A stretch of 64,000 bases of DNA from Knoellia flava TL1 (GTDB taxonomy: Bacteria > Actinomycetota > Actinomycetes > Actinomycetales > Dermatophilaceae). Below are positions 8,517 to 16,685 of the stretch, piece after piece. Made by a program: the position numbers and the translations under genes. Location: NCBI RefSeq assembly GCF_000768675.1, contig NZ_AVPI01000067.1, positions 1-64,000 of the forward strand, read 5' to 3'. The notes under the pieces are model-generated. The model had not been told where the DNA came from and did not search any database. It saw nothing but the letters and a program-made list of their open reading frames with translations. Each line of letters begins with the position of its first letter. Positions within the stretch are counted from its first letter, which is position 1.

Positions 8517-8783
8517 ATGCACCCCATCGCCAGGCTCGTCGTCATCATCGCCGTCGTGGCGGTGGTGTTCTGGCTCGTCACGCGCTTCCGTGACAGCGCG
8601 CGCGGCGACAAGGTGAGCTTCCGGCCGGTCGAGGACCTCCCGCTCGAGGTGCAGCAGTCCATCGACCTCGCGCTCTCGCACGACAGGAAGGCGACCGCGG
8701 TCAAGCTCTACCGTCAGGCGACGCGGGCGCCCGCAGAGGCGGCGAAGGCGGCGATCGACGTGCGGGAGTGGAAGCGCGGATGA
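8517..8783 (+). CDS. Small membrane-anchored protein with ribosomal L7/L12 C-terminal-like domain
   Basis: The 88-residue protein has an N-terminal transmembrane helix (about residues 6-22, LVVIIAVVAVVFWLV). A soluble part follows whose C-terminal half (ALSHDRKATAVKLYRQATRA then PAEAAKAAIDVREW) resembles the bL12 C-terminal domain, with its pattern of a basic helix, KxYRxAT and EAKxAID. Similar small 'L7/L12-like' proteins occur in actinobacteria without known function. Its stop overlaps the DUF4233 start (ATGA), so the two are probably co-transcribed from a leaderless promoter. Confidence 0.7.
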   Translation: MHPIARLVVIIAVVAVVFWLVTRFRDSARGDKVSFRPVEDLPLEVQQSIDLALSHDRKATAVKLYRQATRAPAEAAKAAIDVREWKRG

Positions 8784-9175
8784 GCCGCCTCCCGCTCACC
8801 GGCACGACCGGCACCTTCACGTGGCGGATGCTGGCGTCGGTCCTCGGCGGCCAGGGTCTCGTCATCCTCCTCGGGGCGCTCGTCGCCCGCGCCACGGCGC
8901 TCGCCGAGGGTGCGGACAACGCCCAGACGCTGCTCTGGCTCGGCGTGGCCCTCGGGGTGTTCGCCTTCGTCACCGCCGGGCTCATGCGCTCGCCGATCGG
9001 CCTGCCGCTCGGCTGGCTCGTCCAGGTGCTCACGTGGGCCAGCGCCGTCGTCGTCCCGGCGATGATCGGCGTCGGGCTCGTCTTCACCGGCCTCTGGGTG
9101 CTCTGCCTCGTCAAGGGCCAGCAGGTCGACGCGATGATGGCGGCCCGGGAGAGCGACGCCGAGGCCGCTCGCTAG
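8780..9175 (+). CDS. DUF4233 membrane protein
   Basis: The 131-residue protein has four predicted membrane helices (near residues 15-38, 48-70, 75-98 and 100-118) and a charged C-terminal tail. In many actinobacteria a DUF4233 gene lies directly between folC and ndk, and its position just before ndk fits that. The function is not known. ATG 8780 overlaps the previous stop by four bases. Its TAG stop forms the start of the TAGGCT -10 box of ndk. Confidence 0.8.
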   Translation: MSRLPLTGTTGTFTWRMLASVLGGQGLVILLGALVARATALAEGADNAQTLLWLGVALGVFAFVTAGLMRSPIGLPLGWLVQVLTWASAVVVPAMIGVGLVFTGLWVLCLVKGQQVDAMMAARESDAEAAR

Positions 9176-9178
9176 GCT
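9173..9178 (+). promoter_or_regulatory. -10 box (TAGGCT) of ndk, sharing the upstream stop codon
   Basis: TAGGCT ends seven bases before GTG 9186 and its TAG is the stop codon of the DUF4233 gene. It predicts a leaderless ndk transcript in addition to readthrough from upstream. Confidence 0.55.
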
Positions 9179-9185
9179 GGCCCGC

Positions 9186-9608
9186 GTGACTTCCGAACGC
9201 TCCCTCGTCCTCGTCAAGCCCGACGGCTACGCCCGCGGCCTCTCCGGGGAGGTCCTGCGTCGCATCGAGGCCAAGGGCTACACCCTGGTCGCGCTCGCGG
9301 TGACGACCCCCACCCGTGAGAACCTCGCCCGCCACTACGCCGAGCACGAGGGCAAGCCGTTCTACGAGCCGCTCCTCGAGTTCATGTCGTCCGGGCCGGT
9401 GACCGCCGCCGTCATCGAGGGCCAGGGCTGCATCCCCGGCTTCCGCGCCCTCGCCGGTGCGACGAACCCGACCGAGGCCGCGCCTGGCAGCATCCGCGGT
9501 GACCTCGGCCGCGACTGGGGCGAGAAGGTCCAGAAGAACATCGTCCACGGCTCCGACTCCCCGGAGTCCGCCGAGCGCGAGATCGCGATCTGGTTCCCCG
9601 AGCTCTGA
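9186..9608 (+). CDS. ndk: Nucleoside diphosphate kinase
   Basis: The 140-residue enzyme transfers the gamma phosphate between nucleoside triphosphates and diphosphates. The whole family pattern is visible: LVLVKPDGYARG at the N-terminus, NPTEAAPGSIRGDLG near residues 94-108, and the catalytic histidine H121 in KNIVHGSDSPESAEREI. Length is standard. It starts with GTG 9186, seven bases after a TAGGCT box, and is followed by a long hairpin. Confidence 0.97.
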   Translation: MTSERSLVLVKPDGYARGLSGEVLRRIEAKGYTLVALAVTTPTRENLARHYAEHEGKPFYEPLLEFMSSGPVTAAVIEGQGCIPGFRALAGATNPTEAAPGSIRGDLGRDWGEKVQKNIVHGSDSPESAEREIAIWFPEL

Positions 9609-9624
9609 CCCGACAGACCTCCCC

Positions 9625-9682
9625 GGTATGCCGGCCGCTCACCGCCCACGCAGAGCGTGGGACCCGGAGCGGCCGGCATACC
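9625..9682 (+). terminator. Terminator after ndk built from inverted GTATGCCG motifs
   Basis: A perfect 16-bp stem pairs 9625-9640 (GGTATGCCGGCCGCTC) with 9667-9682. An inner hairpin (CCCACGC against GCGTGGG) occupies the loop. Each arm carries one copy of the window-wide GTATGCCG motif. Confidence 0.75.
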
Positions 9683-9789
9683 TGCGTCCGGGGCCGGGAG
9701 CGCTCGCCGAGCGGACTCGCGAGTATCGCCCTAGGTTGAGGCTCGCGCGGACGACGGCGTCCGCGCATCCCTTCACCCAAGGAGCCAGC

Positions 9790-11889
9790 ATGAGGATCAC
9801 CCGAGTCGGGCCGGGGGTGGTCTCGGCGCTCGCGCTCGTGGCCGCCGGCCTCGCCGGAGCCGGAGTCGCGACCGCGGCGCCGCATCCGGCGGCCCAGGAC
9901 GAGAAGGTGCAGATCGTCACCGTCCACGCGGCAACCCAGAAGGAGCGCTCGGCCGTCGACGCCCTCGGTCTCGACACCACCGAGCACGCCGACGAGCACG
10001 GCGTCGACGTCGTGCTGCACGGCGCGGCCGACGTCGCCCGGCTGCGCGCGGCCGGGAAGAAGTGGACGGTGAAGGTCGCCGACCTCGCCGCCGTCGAGCG
10101 TGCGAACGCGCAGAAGGACAAGGCCTACGCGACGAGCGTCGCCGAGTCCGAGCTGCCGAGCGGCCGCACGGGCTACCGCACCCTCGCGGACTACAACGAC
10201 GAGATGACGGCGCTGGCCGCGAAGCACCCCACCAAGGTCAAGCCGCTCACCCTCGCGAACGCGTCCGTCCTCGGCAAGCCGATCAACGGCATCGAGATCA
10301 CCGACGGCGCGGCCAACACCAGCGACGGCAAGCCGGTCTTCCTCATCATGGGCGCGCACCACGCACGCGAGTGGCCGTCGTCCGAGCACGCGATGGAGTT
10401 CGCCTACGACCTCCTCGAGAGTGGCGACGCCCGCAACGCCGGACTGCTGCGCGACATGCGCACCATCGTCGTGCCGGTCGTTAACGTCGACGGGTTCCAG
10501 ATCTCGCGCAGCGCGGCGCCGCTGGGCAACTTCAGCCAGTTCGACTACGAGATGAAGCGCAAGAACTGCTCTATCAGCGCCAAGACGCCCGCGCTCTACA
10601 CCACGGGCACGTGCGCCGACAACCGCGCAGGACGCCTGCGCGGCACCGACCCCAACCGCAACTACCCCGGCTTCTGGGGCGGCCCCGGTGCGTCGACGAG
10701 CTGGAGCAGCGACACCTACCGCGGTGACGGCCCCGGCAGCGAGCCCGAGGTGGACGCCGTCCGCAAGCTCATCAGCAGCCGCCAGGTGACGACCCTCATC
10801 ACCAACCACACCTACAGCAACCTCGTGCTCCGGCCGCCGTCGCTCGCCTCGACCGGGTTCAGCCCCGACGAGATCGCCTACAGCGCCCTCGGGGCACAGT
10901 TCGCCGAGCACAACGACTACGCCAACATCCCGTCGTTCGGCCTCTACGACACCTCCGGCTCGACCGAGGACTGGAGCTACTGGAACACCGGCGGCTTCGG
11001 CTTCACCTTCGAGATCGGCACTGAGGGCTTCCACCCGCCGTTCCAGACAGGCGTCGTCGCCGAGTACATGGGTCTCGCCCCGGCCGCCGGTGCGGGCAAG
11101 GGTGGCAACCGCGAGGCCTACTACGACGCCGCCGAGGCGGCCCGCAACCCCGAGCTGCACTCGACGATCACGGGCAAGGCCCCGGCCAACACGACCCTGA
11201 CGATCCGCAAGACCTACCAGGGCATGACCTCACCGGTCATCCAGCCCGGCGGTGCGACGACGGACCCGATCCCCTACACCGACGTCCTCACCTCGTCGCT
11301 CAAGGGCAAGGGAGGCGCGTTCTCGTGGGCGGTCAACCCGTCGACCCGGCCGCTCGTCGCCGGTCGCTACGGGCGCGACCCCGTCGCGCCGACCCAGCCG
11401 AGCAGCCCCATCGCGAACCCGGCAGGTGTGCCGGCCGTCAACGGGTCCGAGTTCACGAACGTCTCGATCCAGGGCCTGCCGACCTACGACAACGGCAAGG
11501 TCGTCTTCACCTTCGGATGGCCCGGCCCGAACCCCGACCCCGTCACCGACTGGGACTTCTACATCTACGACGCCGAGGGCAACCAGGTGGCCTCGGCCGC
11601 CACCCTGGCCAACCCGGAGGTGGCGACGGCGCTCGACCCGGTGCCCGGCGGCTACCGCGTCGAGGCGGTCAACTACGCCAACGGGGCCACGGCCGACTGG
11701 ACCGGCACGATGTCGTTCCTGCCGCCCGACCCGGCGATCGTCACCGGCGTCAAGGAGTCGTGGAACCTGACCTGCACCAACAAGCAGGGCAAGATGGTCG
11801 GCAACCGCAGCATCGTCGTCGACCGCGGCCAGAGCGTCGACGTCGGCAACCCCTGCAACCGCGCGAAGGTCGCCTCCAGCAACGAGTGA
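9790..11889 (+). CDS. Secreted M14-family zinc carboxypeptidase
   Basis: The 699-residue exported protease has a signal peptide (about residues 1-30, ending VATAAPHPA). A propeptide-like region (30-120) follows, then an M14 catalytic domain. The zinc ligands H191 and E194 are in GAHHAREW, the third His is H340 in NHTYSN, and the catalytic Glu is E408 in FEIGTEGF. The remaining 250 residues form a C-terminal extension, probably beta-rich and extracellular. It should remove C-terminal residues from peptides outside the cell. ATG 9790 has AAGGAGC six to ten bases upstream; the longer upstream frame reads through the ndk terminator. It stands alone, closed by its own hairpin. Confidence 0.92.
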   Translation: MRITRVGPGVVSALALVAAGLAGAGVATAAPHPAAQDEKVQIVTVHAATQKERSAVDALGLDTTEHADEHGVDVVLHGAADVARLRAAGKKWTVKVADLAAVERANAQKDKAYATSVAESELPSGRTGYRTLADYNDEMTALAAKHPTKVKPLTLANASVLGKPINGIEITDGAANTSDGKPVFLIMGAHHAREWPSSEHAMEFAYDLLESGDARNAGLLRDMRTIVVPVVNVDGFQISRSAAPLGNFSQFDYEMKRKNCSISAKTPALYTTGTCADNRAGRLRGTDPNRNYPGFWGGPGASTSWSSDTYRGDGPGSEPEVDAVRKLISSRQVTTLITNHTYSNLVLRPPSLASTGFSPDEIAYSALGAQFAEHNDYANIPSFGLYDTSGSTEDWSYWNTGGFGFTFEIGTEGFHPPFQTGVVAEYMGLAPAAGAGKGGNREAYYDAAEAARNPELHSTITGKAPANTTLTIRKTYQGMTSPVIQPGGATTDPIPYTDVLTSSLKGKGGAFSWAVNPSTRPLVAGRYGRDPVAPTQPSSPIANPAGVPAVNGSEFTNVSIQGLPTYDNGKVVFTFGWPGPNPDPVTDWDFYIYDAEGNQVASAATLANPEVATALDPVPGGYRVEAVNYANGATADWTGTMSFLPPDPAIVTGVKESWNLTCTNKQGKMVGNRSIVVDRGQSVDVGNPCNRAKVASSNE

Positions 11890-11908
11890 CCTCCGCCTGA
11901 CCGAACGA

Positions 11909-11951
11909 GGAGGTGTGCCGGCCGCGCATCGTGCGCGGCCGGCACACCTCC
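11909..11951 (+). terminator. Perfect 20-bp hairpin terminator after the carboxypeptidase gene
   Basis: The arms 11909-11928 and 11932-11951 are perfect complements with a three-base loop. The arm begins GGAGGTGTGCCGGCC, a one-base variant of the GTATGCCGGCC arms used elsewhere in the window. Confidence 0.75.
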
Positions 11952-11963
11952 GTCTGTGGCCTG

Positions 11964-12083
11964 TCGCGTCCGCAACGATGGGGGCCAGGGCGTCACCTCG
12001 CCGGACGCAGCGGGTATGCCGTCCGCTCGCCGACGCTTGCGTCCGCAACTCTGGGGGTCAGGCCGTCACCCTGCCGGACGCAG
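11964..12083 (+). repeat. Tandem pair of the 47-bp hairpin repeat (pair 2)
   Basis: Units at 11964-12010 and 12037-12083 share GCGTCCGCAAC at one end and CCGGACGCAG at the other. The spacer again contains GTATGCCG and GCTCGC. The pair lies between the carboxypeptidase terminator and the mreB promoter, same orientation as pair 1. Confidence 0.85.
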
Positions 12084-12134
12084 TGGGTGTGCCCGACGCG
12101 CGTGTCAGGTCCGGGAGCGCCACGGGTCCGCGCG

Positions 12135-12140
12135 TAGCAT
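12135..12140 (+). promoter_or_regulatory. -10 box (TAGCAT) of the mre operon
   Basis: TAGCAT ends seven bases before GTG 12148, which predicts a leaderless mRNA for mreB-mreC-mreD-PBP2. No good -35 was seen. Confidence 0.5.
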
Positions 12141-12147
12141 CGCGAAC

Positions 12148-13179
12148 GTGGCTGGATGGGACCGGTGGATGGGCGGGCGCGACCTCGCCATCGACCTCGG
12201 GACCGCCAACACCGTCATCCACGAGCGGGGCCGCGGGGTCGTCCTCGACGAGCCCTCGGTCGTCGCCGTCCGCACGGGCACGTCCGAGCTGCTCGCCGCA
12301 GGCCACCGCGCCAAGGAGATGCTCGGTCGCACGCCGGACTCGGTGACCGCCGTTCGGCCGCTGCGCGACGGCGTCATCTCCGACGCCGACGTCACCGAGC
12401 GGATGCTGCGCTACTTCGTCGACCAGGTCTCGCCCTCGCGGGTCTTCCGGCCGCGGATGGTCGTCTGCGTGCCGAGCGACATCACGAGCGTCGAGCGGCG
12501 GGCCCTCGAGGACTCGACGCTGCGCTCCGGGGCGCGCCGGGTGCACGTCATCGAGGAGCCGATGGCGGCCGCGATCGGTGCCGGGCTGCCCATCGAGGAG
12601 ACCAAGGCGTCGATGGTCGTCGATCTCGGCGGAGGGACGACCAACGTCGCCGTGATCAGCCTCGGCGGCATCGTGACGAGCCGGTCGATACGCACCGGCG
12701 GCGACGAGGTCGACGAGGCGATCATCGCCCACGTGAAGTCGGAGTACTCGCTGCTCCTCGGCGAGCGCAGCGCCGAGCAGATCAAGGTCGCCGTCGGGTC
12801 GGCCTTCCCGCTGCGCGAGGAGCTGAGCGAGCGGGTCCGCGGGCGCGACCTCGTCACCGGGCTGCCCAAGACCGTGTCGATCTCGTCGGGCGAGGTCCGC
12901 CGCGCCATCGAGGGGCCCGTGCTCCAGATGGTCGAGCTCGCCCGCGCCGTCCTCGACGTCTGCCCGCCCGAGCTCGCCGGCGACATCCTGGACCGCGGCA
13001 TCACCCTCACCGGTGGGGGAGCGCTGCTGCGCGGGCTCGCCGAGCGGATGCGCCACGAGCTCGGCGTGCCCGTCGCCGTCGCCGAGGACCCGCTGCGGGC
13101 CGTGGCGCGCGGCGCGGGTCGCTGCGTCGAGGAGTTCGACACCCTGCACCGCGTCCTCGTCGACAACCGCCGGTTGTGA
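12148..13179 (+). CDS. mreB: Rod shape-determining protein MreB
   Basis: The 343-residue actin-like ATPase polymerises on the inner face of the membrane and directs lateral wall synthesis. It shows the actin-fold phosphate-binding motifs LAIDLGTANT (about residues 11-20), VVDLGGGTTNVAVISLGG and TLTGGGALLRGL, as well as the EEPMAAAIGAGLP segment. GTG 12148 gives the best-placed promoter; ATG 12169 in the same frame is the alternative. It overlaps mreC by four bases. Many related cocci and short rods in the Micrococcales have lost mreB, so its presence hints at lateral wall growth or a retained operon. Confidence 0.93.
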   Translation: MAGWDRWMGGRDLAIDLGTANTVIHERGRGVVLDEPSVVAVRTGTSELLAAGHRAKEMLGRTPDSVTAVRPLRDGVISDADVTERMLRYFVDQVSPSRVFRPRMVVCVPSDITSVERRALEDSTLRSGARRVHVIEEPMAAAIGAGLPIEETKASMVVDLGGGTTNVAVISLGGIVTSRSIRTGGDEVDEAIIAHVKSEYSLLLGERSAEQIKVAVGSAFPLREELSERVRGRDLVTGLPKTVSISSGEVRRAIEGPVLQMVELARAVLDVCPPELAGDILDRGITLTGGGALLRGLAERMRHELGVPVAVAEDPLRAVARGAGRCVEEFDTLHRVLVDNRRL

Positions 13180-14039
13180 GGGGCGACGCGGCCGACCGGC
13201 GCCGGCGTCGCCTCGTCGCGCTCGCCGTCGTCGTGACCTGCGCGCTGCTCGTCGTCGACCTCCTCGGCGGCCCGGGGACGGGTCTGCTGCGCCGCGGGGC
13301 GGCGACCGTGCTGGGTCCGCTCGAGCGGGTGCTCGCGCCGTCGGGCCGGGCCGACGAGGACGAGCTGCGACGCGACAACGAGGAGCTGCAGAGTGCCCTG
13401 CGCCAGGCAGAGGTGGCCGGGCGCGAGTCGGCCGAGCTGTCGGCGCTGCTGGCCTCGCCATCGACCGCCGGGGCGCGGGTCGTGCCCGCCAGGGTCGTCG
13501 GGGTGGGTGCCCCCGGTCCACAGGGTGTCGTCCGGCTCACCATCGACGTCGGCAGCCGCGACGGGGTGGACGTCGACCGGACGGTCGTGGCGTCGGGCGG
13601 GCTCGTCGGTCGCGTGGCCTCGGTCGCGCCGTGGACGAGCGACGTCCTCGTCGTCGGCGGTCCCGAGGTCGTCATCGGTGCCCGGGTGGGCGGCGCGGGT
13701 GCGCTCGCGACGGTCGGCGGGGCCACGGCCGCCGCGACGGGACGTGACGCCGGCGAGCTCGGGCTCACCCTCGTCCAGACCGGCACGCTCACCGTGGGCG
13801 ACGAGGTCCGAACCCTCGGCAGCGTCGACGGTCGGCCGTTCGTGCCCGGCGTCCTCGTCGGTCGGATCACCGCCGTCGAGCCGCAGCGGGGACGGCTCGC
13901 GCCGTCCGGCACGGTGGAGCCGGCCGTCGACGTGGGCACCCTCTCGGTCGTCGGCGTCCTGCTCAGCCCGCCCCGGTCGACGCCGCGGGCGGCGGTCACC
14001 GGCGGCACGTCGGGCGGGACATCAGGCGGGACGTCGTGA
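13176..14039 (+). CDS. mreC: Rod shape-determining protein MreC
   Basis: The 287-residue protein has one N-terminal transmembrane helix (about residues 13-32), a coiled-coil region (ADEDELRRDNEELQSALRQA, about 59-78), and two beta-barrel lobes with the family's VVGVGAPGPQGVVRLTIDVG and ASGGLVGRV pattern. It ends in a repetitive Thr/Gly tail (GGTSGGTSGGTS). It links MreB and MreD to the penicillin-binding protein outside the membrane. It starts with GTG inside the mreB stop (GTGA) and ends overlapping mreD, so expression is likely translationally coupled. Confidence 0.9.
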   Translation: MRGDAADRRRRRLVALAVVVTCALLVVDLLGGPGTGLLRRGAATVLGPLERVLAPSGRADEDELRRDNEELQSALRQAEVAGRESAELSALLASPSTAGARVVPARVVGVGAPGPQGVVRLTIDVGSRDGVDVDRTVVASGGLVGRVASVAPWTSDVLVVGGPEVVIGARVGGAGALATVGGATAAATGRDAGELGLTLVQTGTLTVGDEVRTLGSVDGRPFVPGVLVGRITAVEPQRGRLAPSGTVEPAVDVGTLSVVGVLLSPPRSTPRAAVTGGTSGGTSGGTS

Positions 14040-14524
14040 CGCCGGCGGGCGCCCTCGTGCGAGCGACGCTGCTGCTCCTCGGGGCGGTCCTCGGCGTGAC
14101 GCTCGCCGCCCGGCACCTCTCACCGCTGCCCGACCTCCTCCTCGTGGTCGTCGCGTCCGCGGCGCTGCGCGCCGGCCCGCGCACGGGACTGCTCACCGGC
14201 CTCGTCGGCGGCTGGCTCCTCGACCTCCTTCCTCCTGGTTCCGCCGTCCTCGGCACCCAGGCCCTCCTGTATGCCGTGTGCGGCCTCGCTGTCGGGGCGC
14301 TGCGCCGTCCCGGACCGGTCTCGGTGGTGTGGGTCGTGCTCGTCATCGCGGGCGTGGCCAGCGGGCTCGAGGTCGTGCGCGGAGCACTCGCGCTCGCGCA
14401 GGGAGTGCCGGTCGACGTGCTGTCCTCGGCGCTGCGCGTCCTCGCCACGGCGACCGTCGGGCTCGTCGTCGTGCCATTGGTCAGCGCCGTCGAGCGGCGG
14501 TCGGAGAGGCGGCGGTTCGCGTGA
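14036..14524 (+). CDS. mreD: Rod shape-determining protein MreD
   Basis: The 162-residue integral membrane protein has about five hydrophobic helices and the MreD-type GWLLDLLPPGSAVLGTQALLY segment (here near residues 60-80). It is the membrane partner of MreC in the elongation complex. GTG 14036 overlaps the mreC stop and its own stop overlaps the PBP2 start, both by four bases. Confidence 0.88.
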   Translation: MTPAGALVRATLLLLGAVLGVTLAARHLSPLPDLLLVVVASAALRAGPRTGLLTGLVGGWLLDLLPPGSAVLGTQALLYAVCGLAVGALRRPGPVSVVWVVLVIAGVASGLEVVRGALALAQGVPVDVLSSALRVLATATVGLVVVPLVSAVERRSERRRFA

Positions 14525-16539
14525 CCGACGTCGGGCTGCGCCCGCGCGACGGGTCCGGCCACCAGGGCCGGTTCGTCGCCGTGGCCGCCGTCGTCGGGCT
14601 CCTCTTCGTCGTCCTCTTCGGGCGCCTCGGGCAGGTCCAGCTCACCGAGCACGCCGACTACACCGCAGCCGCGGCCGAGCTCAACACGCGCGAGGTCGTC
14701 GTGCCAGCGGTGCGTGGCCGGATCCTCGACCGGTCCGGCCGCGCGCTCGCCGACAACACCTCGGTCACGGTCGTCACGCTCGAGCGCCGCGTCGTCGCCG
14801 ACAGCCCCGACCGGGCGAGGGCCCTGCTCGCCCGCGTCGCCGAGGTCGTGGGCCGTCCGGTCGAGGAGCTCGTCGGTCGCACGCACCTGTGCGGGGAGGC
14901 CGGGGCGCCGAGGGCGCCGGCGTGCTGGGCCGGGTCACCCCAGGTGCCGATCCCGGTCGCGAGCGGAGTGGACCCGCAACGGGCACTCAGCCTCGTCGAG
15001 CAGCCCGCCCGGTTCCCGGGCATCGCCGTCGAGGCGGTGCCGGTGCGCCGCTACCCGGCGCCGTCCGGCGTCAACGCCGCCCACGTCCTCGGCTACCTCG
15101 GTCGCGCCACCGAGAAGGAGGTGGCGGCGTCGAACGGTGCGGTGACCGCAGACGACCTCGTCGGCCGCGCCGGGCTGGAGCAGCAGTACGACGCGGTGCT
15201 GCGGGGGACTCCGGGCCGGACCGTCGTGTCGGTCGACTCGCGGGGCCTCGTCACCGGTGTCGTCTCGCGGGTGGATCCCGTGCCGGGCCGCGACCTGGTG
15301 ACGAGCCTCGACGCGGGGGTGCAGGCCGCGACCGAGAAGGCGCTCGCCCGCGAGATGGCCGCGGCCCGCAAACGCGGCCTGCCCGCCGACTCGGGCGGGG
15401 CCGTCGTCCTCGACGTGGCGACCGGCCAGGTCGTCGCCTCGGCGAGCGCGCCGACCTACGACCCCGACGTGTGGACCGGCGGCATCTCGGCGAAGAGCTA
15501 TGCCGCGCTCACGGCACCCGGAGCCGGGACGCCGCTGCTGTCGCGGGTGACGGGCTCGGCGATGGCACCCGCCTCCACGCTCAAGGCCCTCAGCGTGCCT
15601 GCCGCCGTGGCGGCAGGCAACCCGCTCACCCGGACCTACGAGTGCGGGTCGAGCTATCGCATCGGCAACCGCTCCTTCCGCAACTTCGAGTCCCGCGGCT
15701 ACGGCCCGATCACCTTCCACCGTGCGCTCGAGGTCTCGTGCGACACCGTCTTCTACGACGTCGCCTACCGGTCGTGGCTGGCGCTCGGCGGGTTGAACGG
15801 CCGCGACGCCCGGGACCCCTTCATCGCGACGGTGCGCGACTTCGGCCTCGGGGCCCGGACCGGCATCGACCTGCCCGGCGAGACCGCCGGGCGCATCCCG
15901 GACCGGTCGTGGAAGCGGCAGGTCTGGGAGGACACGAAGGACGAGACCTGCCGCAGGGCCCGGACCGGCTATCCCGACGTGGCGAAGACCGACCCGGCCC
16001 GCGCGACCTACCTCACCGCGCTCGCGAGGGAGAACTGCGAGAGCGGTGCCCAGTTCCGCGCCGGAGACGCCGCGAACTTCTCCATCGGACAGGGCGACGT
16101 CGCCACGACCCCGCTGCAGATGGGGGTCGCCTACGCGGCCATCGCCAACGGCGGCACCGTGCGCGAGCCCCGGGTCGGCGTGCGGGTCGTCGACCCGGTG
16201 AGCGGCTCGGCCGAGCCGGTTCCCGCGGGCGCCTCGCACCGGGCAGCGCTGCGCAGCGATGTCGGCGCCTACGTGCGGTCTGGGCTGAGGGCGGTCGTCG
16301 TCAGCGGCACGGCGGCACAGGCCTTCCGGGGCATGCCCGCCGACTGGCCCGTCGCCGGCAAGACGGGCACGGCCGAGGTCTTTGACCGTTCCGACACCTC
16401 GTGGTTCCTCTCGTACGCCCCGGCGAACAGGCCGCGGTATGCCGTCTCGGTCGCCGTGAGCCAGGGCGGCCACGGCAGCGAGACCGCCGCGCCGGTCGCG
16501 CGCGCGGTCCACGACGCTCTCCGGCTCCTCCCGCGCTGA
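14521..16539 (+). CDS. mrdA: Penicillin-binding protein 2 (elongation-specific transpeptidase)
   Basis: The 672-residue protein has an N-terminal membrane anchor (about residues 18-38), a PBP dimerisation domain ([20 protein letters not shown] onward) and a transpeptidase domain. The active-site serine is S352 in the STLK tetrad, the second motif reads SCD in [11 protein letters not shown], and the third is KTG in [10 protein letters not shown]. It cross-links peptidoglycan together with MreBCD. A Cys-containing insert, [18 protein letters not shown], sits in the dimerisation region. The usual rodA (SEDS glycosyltransferase) does not follow; the next gene is lpdA after a terminator, so RodA must be encoded elsewhere. 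Confidence 0.92.
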   Translation: MTDVGLRPRDGSGHQGRFVAVAAVVGLLFVVLFGRLGQVQLTEHADYTAAAAELNTREVVVPAVRGRILDRSGRALADNTSVTVVTLERRVVADSPDRARALLARVAEVVGRPVEELVGRTHLCGEAGAPRAPACWAGSPQVPIPVASGVDPQRALSLVEQPARFPGIAVEAVPVRRYPAPSGVNAAHVLGYLGRATEKEVAASNGAVTADDLVGRAGLEQQYDAVLRGTPGRTVVSVDSRGLVTGVVSRVDPVPGRDLVTSLDAGVQAATEKALAREMAAARKRGLPADSGGAVVLDVATGQVVASASAPTYDPDVWTGGISAKSYAALTAPGAGTPLLSRVTGSAMAPASTLKALSVPAAVAAGNPLTRTYECGSSYRIGNRSFRNFESRGYGPITFHRALEVSCDTVFYDVAYRSWLALGGLNGRDARDPFIATVRDFGLGARTGIDLPGETAGRIPDRSWKRQVWEDTKDETCRRARTGYPDVAKTDPARATYLTALARENCESGAQFRAGDAANFSIGQGDVATTPLQMGVAYAAIANGGTVREPRVGVRVVDPVSGSAEPVPAGASHRAALRSDVGAYVRSGLRAVVVSGTAAQAFRGMPADWPVAGKTGTAEVFDRSDTSWFLSYAPANRPRYAVSVAVSQGGHGSETAAPVARAVHDALRLLPR

Positions 16540-16544
16540 GACCT

Positions 16545-16619
16545 CGACTTCTTGCCCGGATGGGACACGGCCCTCGGCGCAAGGCGCCCGCGTCAGTGTC
16601 CCAGCGGGGCAAGAAGTCG
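16545..16619 (+). terminator. Two-tier hairpin terminator after the mre operon
   Basis: The outer stem CGACTTCTTGCCC (16545-16557) pairs with 16607-16619, and an inner stem TGGGACAC (16561-16568) pairs with 16596-16603. Confidence 0.65.
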
Positions 16620-16672
16620 AACGGGGGGCCGGAGGTGACGGGGGAGCGCGACGGGGGCGGACGGCATACAAC

Positions 16673-16678
16673 TAGGCT
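16673..16678 (+). promoter_or_regulatory. -10 box (TAGGCT), leaderless promoter of lpdA
   Basis: TAGGCT ends seven bases before ATG 16686, with a CGGCATAC motif just upstream at 16662-16669. Confidence 0.55.
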
Positions 16679-16685
16679 CTGCCCC

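Noticed and set aside
11956-12147. N-terminal extension of MreB back to 11956
   Set aside because: It reads through the repeat pair; the GTG at 12148 fits the promoter and the family start.
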